Virus record (IMG/VR): IMGVR_UViG_3300049215_000171
Span: 1-64,000 of that record
Direction: 5' to 3' (one strand)
From: a virus
Length of the DNA: 64,000 nt
Below are positions 55,828-61,365 of this stretch, one piece after another. Position 1 is the first letter of the stretch. The number at the start of each line of letters is the position of its first letter. Made by a program: the position numbers and the translations under genes. The notes beneath the pieces were generated by a model. That model did not search any database. It saw only the letters and a list, made by a program, of their open reading frames with translations, and was not told where the DNA came from.

Positions 55828-56546
55828 TTAAAAATGCAATAATGCTAACAGGCGGAACAGGTTCCCGTCTCCTTCCGTTCACAAAACTAATATCAAAGCA
55901 CCTCCTCCCAGTAAATGGTAAAATGATAATTGATTACCCTATCAAAACACTAACAGATATGGGTATCCAAAACTTAACCATTGTCGTCGGTTCCTCATTT
56001 TCAGGACAGATATTAGATTATATTCAGGATGGCAGTCAATTCGGACTCAATGTAAATTACTGCTATCAACAAAAGCCACAGGGAATTGCACAAGCAATTA
56101 ATATATGTAAAAGATATGTTGAAGATGATGATCAGTTCGTTGTTATTCTTGGGGACAATGTATTTACAAATCCTATCAAATGGAATAATACTAACACCGA
56201 TGCACAAATCGTTTTATGCGAACACAACGAATTACAAAAGTTCGGCGTAGCATCGGTAAATCAAGAAGGCAAAATACAATATTTTATTGAAAAACCAAAA
56301 GCAATAAATTACGCATATAATAATTATGCCATAGCAGGATGTTATTTATTTGATCAAGAGTTTTTTAATTACTTCGCTGGTATGGTTCCATCAGATAGAG
56401 GTGAGTTCGAGATTGTCGATATTATAAAACAATATCATAAAGACAATGAACTTAGCTATATAGTTCAGGATGGGTTATGGAGCGACGCTGGAACACACGA
56501 TTCGATTGCATTTCTAAATAATTATTTTTACACACAGGGAAAATGA
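55824..56546 (+). CDS. rmlA: Glucose-1-phosphate thymidylyltransferase-like nucleotidyltransferase (RmlA-type)
   Basis: A 240-residue protein with the sugar-nucleotidyltransferase signature GGTGSRLLPFTKLISKHLLP at residues 10-29 (G-x-G-x-R and Lys). YCYQQKPQGIAQAI near residue 80, LGDNVF near 112 with the metal-binding Asp, IEKP near 155 and the final WSDAGTHDS block complete the match. RmlA couples dTTP and glucose-1-phosphate to dTDP-glucose, the substrate of the dehydratase at 44037. It lacks the C-terminal 50 residues of full-length RmlA, which serve oligomerisation and allosteric control. Overlaps of 4 bases on both sides place it in the replication operon, far from the glycosyltransferases. 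Confidence 0.85.
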   Translation: MIKNAIMLTGGTGSRLLPFTKLISKHLLPVNGKMIIDYPIKTLTDMGIQNLTIVVGSSFSGQILDYIQDGSQFGLNVNYCYQQKPQGIAQAINICKRYVEDDDQFVVILGDNVFTNPIKWNNTNTDAQIVLCEHNELQKFGVASVNQEGKIQYFIEKPKAINYAYNNYAIAGCYLFDQEFFNYFAGMVPSDRGEFEIVDIIKQYHKDNELSYIVQDGLWSDAGTHDSIAFLNNYFYTQGK

Positions 56547-57280
56547 GTATAGTTAGATCGCAGGCACTGAATAACCTTCCTAAGCGCAAGGTAGATCAGA
56601 AGATACTATCATTAGTACAGGAATGTCCAACGTGTTCTAAAAAGAATATAACTAAAATTGAGCAGGCGTATGACGGTGTGTGTGAAAGGTGTTCTATTCA
56701 ATTAATAGCATTTAATAGATACGCTGAAACCAATATTCAAATTGAATACTGGGCACTTAATATGGATGAGTTTGTTGGATCCAATGAACTAAAAAAGTTA
56801 TATGCCCGTATCACGGAAAATCTACCGAAGGTGTATAATGATGGAATGTCATTATGTTTAGCTGGAAGCCATGGAATCGGAAAAACAATGACAATTTCTT
56901 GTATTCTAAAACGAGCATGTGAAAAGAATTACTCGTGTTTATATACAACACTTAATGATATAGTTAATACATTAATAGAAGCGCCTTATGAAGATAAATA
57001 TCTTGCTCGTAAAGAAATGATGAATGTTGATTTTTTAGCAGTTGATGAGTTCGATAGTAAATATATTGCTGATGGGGCAAGCGATCTTTTTGCTCGTTCA
57101 ATAGAACCAATTTTGCGAGGAAGATTGCAAAACAAATTACCTATTTTTGTATGCAGTAATTCGCCAAATCCAACGGAGGCATTTAAAGGAAGTATAAAAC
57201 AAAGTATAGATAGTATATTTAATCGAGTTAAGGTAATACCAATACTTGCAGATGATTTTAGAAAGACCCAAAAACAATGA
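56543..57280 (+). CDS. DnaC-like helicase loader ATPase with zinc ribbon
   Basis: A 245-residue protein. A four-cysteine zinc ribbon (CPTC near residue 31, CERC near 50) precedes an AAA+ domain with GSHGIGKT Walker A (108-115), VDFLAVDEFD Walker B near 162, and FVCSNSPNP sensor-1 near 200. The layout matches DnaC/DnaI-like loaders that place the replicative helicase on DNA. The DnaB-like helicase two genes downstream is the likely partner. Coupled by ATGA overlap at both ends. Confidence 0.8.
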   Translation: MSIVRSQALNNLPKRKVDQKILSLVQECPTCSKKNITKIEQAYDGVCERCSIQLIAFNRYAETNIQIEYWALNMDEFVGSNELKKLYARITENLPKVYNDGMSLCLAGSHGIGKTMTISCILKRACEKNYSCLYTTLNDIVNTLIEAPYEDKYLARKEMMNVDFLAVDEFDSKYIADGASDLFARSIEPILRGRLQNKLPIFVCSNSPNPTEAFKGSIKQSIDSIFNRVKVIPILADDFRKTQKQ

Positions 57281-57609
57281 ACATAGACGAACACATAAAT
57301 CAATTCAATGATTGGTCATTTTCTACGGGGCGCCCGAAGTTTGCCGACGAGTTTGGAACAGAAGAACATACACGATTTTGTTTGGAGTTTATAAAACGAC
57401 AATTATCAGGTGGCGATGGATTGACTGGCCCACTTGCAGTATTTTTTGGTGATCTTGCAGATGTATCTGATTTGTATGGATATGAAGATGTAAGATTTCT
57501 AATGGGATATTATATTTATATGAATGCATTACGTGGTAGAGATTGGAATACGCATCAAGAAATTAAAATTGACGCGGAACGAATACAAAGAATTATGGTG
57601 CTTGCATGA
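57277..57609 (+). CDS. Hypothetical protein between loader and helicase
   Basis: A 110-residue acidic protein overlapping both replication neighbours by 4 bases. It has GRPKFADEFGTEEHTRFCLEF and a helical C-terminus (FLMGYYIYMNALRG). The strict coupling between loader and helicase suggests a role at the replication fork, but no family is recognised. Confidence 0.6.
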   Translation: MNIDEHINQFNDWSFSTGRPKFADEFGTEEHTRFCLEFIKRQLSGGDGLTGPLAVFFGDLADVSDLYGYEDVRFLMGYYIYMNALRGRDWNTHQEIKIDAERIQRIMVLA

Positions 57610-58991
57610 ATGATTTAGATCTATCTATTCTAAAAACTATTCTAACAAATCGTAAATATGCATTAGAGTTTGCTCACGATTGCAACGAGAAATTATTCGA
57701 TTCAGGCGTGTGGCGTTTTGCTAAATTGGTTATTGAATATGTAAAAACATATAAAGATGTTCCTACAAAACGTGTAATATTAGAACGTATTGACCCATCA
57801 AAGAATAAAGCATTTGCAGAACATACGGATCAGTTATTTGATAGAATAATGGCGTTCAATTATGATGATAAAGAATTTAAACATGATTTAGAAAAGTTAA
57901 AGAAAAGGTATTCAGAGAAACTTATTATAAATCTAAAAGAAAATATCGGTGAAATAGATAAGATTGATTTAAAAAAGAGTGTTAGTGATATACAAACAGT
58001 TTTAAATAATATTAAAAATGTAAATCAAATAGGGTCTTATAAGAAGGGCAATTTAAAAGATTACGCCGATGATTTCAAAAATACTTATAGTAATAAGGTG
58101 CGAGATCCTAATTATGGGACAGGAATAAGAACTGGATATGATTTTATAGATAACACAAATCTAGGATTGCGAAGTGGCGAGTTAATCGTTTTCGCTGGCA
58201 TAACTAGTTCAGGAAAATCATTATTATTAATGAATTCAGCAATACAGATGTGGTTAGGTGCTAATGACATTTCAATGACATCAAATTTTAACAATGGATC
58301 TAATGTGTTGTTGTTTTCATTGGAAATGAATTATGAGGACTATATGCAAAGGGCAATAGCAAGAATTGCTATGGTTCCTCAAAAAAATATCAGAGACGCA
58401 AACCTAGATAATGAACAAAAAGCACGTGTAGGTATGAGTTTTAAATTCATTAAAAATTATAACAAGAATTTTACGGTTATTGATTTACCACGAAAGGCAA
58501 CACCAGAGACATTAGAGAATATGATTGATGACTATGCTACACAATATGGTAAGCCGGATGTTGTTGTTATTGACTATTTAAATTTGATGAGCGTCAATTC
58601 AGATGCTACAGACGATTGGCTAATGCAAGCGCAAATATCAGAAGGGGTGCATGAATTAGCGCGCGCCAAAGAAACAATAGTTTTAAGTGCGGTTCAATTA
58701 AATCCAAAAGGTGGCGGTAAAGATGGAAGTTTTGGTATAAAAGATCTTCGCAGGGCAACACAAATCGCGGATAATGTCGACATGCTTATTGTAATAAACA
58801 CAAGACCTAATGAAAAGCATTGTCCAGATTTTAGTGTGGAGATGGTAAAAAATAGACGAGGAGAACTGAAGAGTGGTAAATTAAAAAAACATATGGAATG
58901 TTGCGCATTATTAAATGATGTTTATATTGAAGGTGATGGAAAAAAGGACCCAGAAGATATAGCAGATAAATTAGCAGAAATTAAAAAATGA
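57606..58991 (+). CDS. Replicative DNA helicase, DnaB-like
   Basis: A 461-residue protein with a short helical N-terminal domain and a RecA-like core: Walker A GITSSGKS at about 198-205, LLFSLEMNYEDYMQR (motif 1a, with SLEM), VVVIDYLNLM Walker B near 319, SAVQLNP (H3-like Gln), and IKDLRRATQIADNVDMLI (arginine region, as in gp41/DnaB). It unwinds DNA ahead of the fork as a ring. It is the last intact gene of the replication operon. DnaB family members and T4 gp41 are similar in size. Confidence 0.85.
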   Translation: MNDLDLSILKTILTNRKYALEFAHDCNEKLFDSGVWRFAKLVIEYVKTYKDVPTKRVILERIDPSKNKAFAEHTDQLFDRIMAFNYDDKEFKHDLEKLKKRYSEKLIINLKENIGEIDKIDLKKSVSDIQTVLNNIKNVNQIGSYKKGNLKDYADDFKNTYSNKVRDPNYGTGIRTGYDFIDNTNLGLRSGELIVFAGITSSGKSLLLMNSAIQMWLGANDISMTSNFNNGSNVLLFSLEMNYEDYMQRAIARIAMVPQKNIRDANLDNEQKARVGMSFKFIKNYNKNFTVIDLPRKATPETLENMIDDYATQYGKPDVVVIDYLNLMSVNSDATDDWLMQAQISEGVHELARAKETIVLSAVQLNPKGGGKDGSFGIKDLRRATQIADNVDMLIVINTRPNEKHCPDFSVEMVKNRRGELKSGKLKKHMECCALLNDVYIEGDGKKDPEDIADKLAEIKK

Positions 58992-58994
58992 ACA

Positions 58995-59114
58995 ATGAGA
59001 AAATTAGATACTAAAATTTTTATAGAGCGCGCTATTATTAAACATAATAACTATTATACTTATACTAACACTATTTATACTCATTCACATAATGATGTTG
59101 TAATTACAGCGTAG
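58995..59114 (+). pseudogene. N-terminal fragment of a homing-endonuclease-like protein
   Basis: A 39-codon frame starting 4 bases after the helicase stop. FIERAIIKHNNYYTYTNTIY resembles the N-terminal repeat found in many phage homing-type nucleases (F-I-E-K-A, then H-x-x-x-Y-x-Y). It ends in TAG exactly where such proteins normally continue with a Cys/His motif, and the next frame begins with GTG on the same G. It looks like a leftover of a disrupted gene. Confidence 0.4.
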
Positions 59115-59447
59115 TGATATCAAAGCCAGAAATTGCGTGTCTTGATTCGCTTGGTATACCAGAAAAATATCGACAAAAACACATGTATATCGGTGATAGA
59201 TTTTTTAAATTTGATGCTTATGATCCTATAACTAATACTGTATATGAACATCTTGGGGATTTTTGGCATGGAAATCCTAATAGTAAATTTAAATTAGATG
59301 ATATGAATCCAAAAAAATAAAAAATCATATGGTGCGTTATATAAAGAGTGGTTAGAAAAAGAACGAATAATAAAATTAGCAGGATATAATTTAATAACAA
59401 TTTGGGAGTCAGATTGGCTCGCACAAAAGAAAAATAATAAGGAATAA
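59114..59447 (+). pseudogene. Frameshifted Vsr/EDxHD-like homing endonuclease remnant
   Basis: A frame from GTG 59114 codes LDSLGIPEKYRQKHMYIG, FKFDAYDPITNTVYEHLGDF and WHGNP. This is the core of a class of Vsr-like phage nucleases (D..Y-E..G-D-x-W-H). It meets TAA at 59318-59320 in an A-rich run. One frame over, the family's usual C-terminus continues (YGALYKEWLEKERIIKLAGY, then ITIWESDW) to TAA at 59445-59447. A one-base change in the A run (59311-59324) would restore it. It is therefore decayed or mis-sequenced. Such genes spread by homing into phage genomes. Confidence 0.6.
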
Positions 59448-59448
59448 A

Positions 59449-59775
59449 ATGCCAACATATTTATATTTATGCAAGGTCAATAATATCGAGTTTGAAGAAG
59501 TTCATTCAATAAAAATAGTATTAGAAGAATGTCCAATATGTAAAGAGAAAAATCTTGAACAACATGTGCCAAGTCCACAAATCGCAGGGGGTTCGGGGAA
59601 AGGGATCGTAGAACTATCAGGTCATGAGTTAACCGCAAAAACAAAAGAAGATGCTCGTAAGTTTCAAAAAGAAGTTTATTCTAACGAAAAAACATACGCT
59701 AATTTTATTGGGGAAGATAAATACCAATCAATACAGCAAGGGCTAGATCGTGGAAAAAGAAATCGACCCCAGTAA
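59449..59775 (+). CDS. FmdB-like zinc-ribbon protein with a lost first Cys pair
   Basis: A 108-residue protein that starts MPTYLYLCKVNNIEFEEVHS, as FmdB-type zinc-ribbon regulators do (MPTYxYxCxxCG). Here only one Cys remains in the first pair, while CPIC near residue 32 is intact. A Gly-rich segment and a charged helix follow. It may no longer bind zinc in the usual way. Compare the intact small relative at 60316. The function of phage FmdB-like proteins is not known. Confidence 0.6.
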   Translation: MPTYLYLCKVNNIEFEEVHSIKIVLEECPICKEKNLEQHVPSPQIAGGSGKGIVELSGHELTAKTKEDARKFQKEVYSNEKTYANFIGEDKYQSIQQGLDRGKRNRPQ

Positions 59776-59962
59776 GATCTATTACGGTGTGGCAGATAAA
59801 TATCTTTTTGATAAAAGATATCCTAATTTTGCTAGCGGAATAATAGAAGGAAATCGCTATCCCAGAATAGTTCATACTATAATGGATGATAAAGATGATT
59901 TGCTTGTTTACGTTCGTGATGTAGATAAGCAACAGGCAAAAGCAATTAAAAAAATTAGGTGA
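59750..59962 (+). CDS. Hypothetical protein, reading frame probably continues to 60074
   Basis: A 70-residue protein with GTG start, preceded by AGGG at a good distance, overlapping the upstream gene by 26 bases. It ends at TGA 59960-59962 after the A7 run at 59948-59954. One frame over, coding-like sequence continues seamlessly (KKLGDRSNFNERYVVSFTEI, then IDIKTIKIIEIEHHI) to TAG 60072-60074. A single-base shift in the A run would yield a protein of about 107 residues. No family is recognised. Confidence 0.5.
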   Translation: MEKEIDPSKIYYGVADKYLFDKRYPNFASGIIEGNRYPRIVHTIMDDKDDLLVYVRDVDKQQAKAIKKIR

Positions 59963-60083
59963 TAGATCGAATTTTAATGAGCGATACGTTGTTTCATTTA
60001 CCGAGATTGATATAAAAACAATCAAAATTATTGAAATAGAACATCACATAAATAATTTTCTATTACTAGTATAGGTAATCAAA

Positions 60084-60314
60084 ATGTCAGACGATAGTAA
60101 AAAGCAAGTAATCAATTTTGCCCTAAAAGAATTAAAAAAAGCATTTGACGATGTGCAACAGGGCAAGACACCAAAGCCATCGCGAAATCTAAAACGCATT
60201 CAAAAAATACTAACAGAAGTAGATGGCAAAGTAAAAACAAATACAATTACAGAAGATGAGGCCAATAAAATAGCACAAGATGTAATTAATAAGATTATGA
60301 ATAAAGGAAAATAG
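60084..60314 (+). CDS. Small hypothetical helical protein
   Basis: A 76-residue Lys/Asp-rich protein with AGGT upstream. It reads as three helices (VINFALKELKKAFDDVQQGK; SRNLKRIQKILTEVDGKV; TEDEANKIAQDVINKIM). It is followed one base later by the FmdB-like gene. Function unknown. Confidence 0.55.
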   Translation: MSDDSKKQVINFALKELKKAFDDVQQGKTPKPSRNLKRIQKILTEVDGKVKTNTITEDEANKIAQDVINKIMNKGK

Positions 60315-60315
60315 A

Positions 60316-60513
60316 ATGGCAACCTATTGTTATTATTGTGAAACTTGTGATAAAGAGTTTGAGGCAGTTCAATCAGTTCACGATGAACCATTGCAAGAAT
60401 GCCCGACGTGTAAAGAAAATGGAAAAATAAGTTCTCCGCCTAAGCGTTTGATTTCTAAAACCAATTTCACATTGGTTGGGGGCGGATGGGCTAAGGACCG
60501 ATACAGTAAGTAA
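60316..60513 (+). CDS. FmdB-family zinc-ribbon protein
   Basis: A 65-residue protein with an intact zinc ribbon: CETC at residues 8-11 and CPTC near 29-32, in the FmdB-type setting MATYCYYCETCDKEFEAVQS. The C-terminal end FTLVGGGWAKDRYSK matches the usual family tail (LxGxGWxxD.Y). Small FmdB-like proteins are frequent in phages, probably as regulators or nucleic-acid-binding proteins. Confidence 0.8.
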   Translation: MATYCYYCETCDKEFEAVQSVHDEPLQECPTCKENGKISSPPKRLISKTNFTLVGGGWAKDRYSK

Positions 60514-60576
60514 TTTTTCTATTACTAACAAGATATAATTTTTACTACAAACACAAAAAAATAGTCATCCAATATC

Positions 60577-60605
60577 TTGACATTCTTTTTTTGATGTCTT
60601 ATATT
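60577..60605 (+). promoter_or_regulatory. Strong sigma70-type promoter before the sigma factor gene
   Basis: TTGACA (60577-60582) is a perfect -35 box. It is followed by a 17-base spacer and TATATT (60600-60605), which matches TATAAT in 5 of 6 positions. Transcription should begin near 60612. This is the only such clear pair seen outside a coding region in the window, and it lies in the only sizeable gap between intact genes in the 3' part (60514-60647). Confidence 0.8.
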
Positions 60606-60647
60606 GGTTAATTGTTGGCGCTCATGCCACCAAAAAGGCTGGTAAGA

Positions 60648-61277
60648 ATGATATCTATTGAAGAAGCTCAAGATCTTATGGCAACACTAATTCAACTACG
60701 AAATAAAAGTGAGGAAACAAAAAGTCAAGTAGATTTAGCGGAATATAAAAGGCACGAACAAATATGTATAGATAAGTTTTTTTACCTAATATCAATGCGA
60801 ACTAATAAATACAAAGAATTTTCAAATTACGAAGATCTGAATCAAGAAGGATTAGAAGTTTTAGTTAGGGCTATGAATAATTATGATCCGAGCAAAGGTA
60901 ATTTTTTTTGGTGGGCTCATAAGTATATAGAAACGAGAATTACTCGTAGCGCTAATGCTCATACAGTAATTAGATATCCATTAAAATTTGCAAAAGCTAA
61001 TACACCACACAGAGAAACAAATATGCCAGAACTAAAAGAAGAAAAAAATATACCAGAAAAATTAACGGAGGATTTAGAAATTACAAAAGTAATTGGTTCA
61101 GCAATGGATCATCTAAACGAAGAGCAAAAAAAAATAGTGAATCTTGTATTTGGAGTTGATGGTGATAAGCCGTTGTCAATCAGCAAAGTTTGCAAGAAAA
61201 TGAAGCTATCGCGTTTTTATTGTATGAAAATGATTGATGGCGCGTTGGATGTTTTGAAAAAGAATATCCGATTATAA
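60648..61277 (+). CDS. Phage-encoded sigma70-family factor
   Basis: A 209-residue protein. ATG 60648 has AAGG 9 bases upstream. The earlier TTG codons at 60612 and 60615 lie at the predicted transcript start, so I reject them. The middle (YEDLNQEGLEVLVRAMNNYD, GNFFWWAHKYIETRITRSAN) is sigma region 2, which contacts core RNA polymerase and melts the -10 element. The C-terminus (LNEEQKKIVNLVFG; SISKVCKKMKLSRFYCMKMI) is a region 4-like helix-turn-helix that reads the -35. Region 1.1 is absent. It probably redirects host RNA polymerase to later phage promoters, like T4 gp55. Confidence 0.8.
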   Translation: MISIEEAQDLMATLIQLRNKSEETKSQVDLAEYKRHEQICIDKFFYLISMRTNKYKEFSNYEDLNQEGLEVLVRAMNNYDPSKGNFFWWAHKYIETRITRSANAHTVIRYPLKFAKANTPHRETNMPELKEEKNIPEKLTEDLEITKVIGSAMDHLNEEQKKIVNLVFGVDGDKPLSISKVCKKMKLSRFYCMKMIDGALDVLKKNIRL

Positions 61278-61287
61278 AAAGATTTTA

Positions 61288-61311
61288 ATTTTCAGCATTA
61301 TTGTTGAAAAT
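61288..61311 (+). other. Hairpin between the sigma factor and ribonucleotide reductase genes
   Basis: ATTTTCAGCA and TGTTGAAAAT form a 10-bp stem with one G-T pair and a 4-base loop. No T tract follows, so it is not a standard terminator on this strand. It could be an RNA processing site or stability element. Weakly supported. Confidence 0.3.
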
Positions 61312-61365
61312 GCAGTATAGAACTATCTTAAATACGAGAAGGAATGAAAATTATGAGAGGCACAA

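Noticed and set aside
60612-60647. TTG or ATG (60624) start for the sigma factor
   Set aside because: The predicted transcript begins near 60612, leaving no room for a ribosome site. ATG 60648 has AAGG 9 bases upstream.
61288-61311. Hairpin after the sigma gene as a rho-independent terminator
   Set aside because: The stem is AT-rich and no T tract follows it on the + strand, so I list it only as a hairpin.
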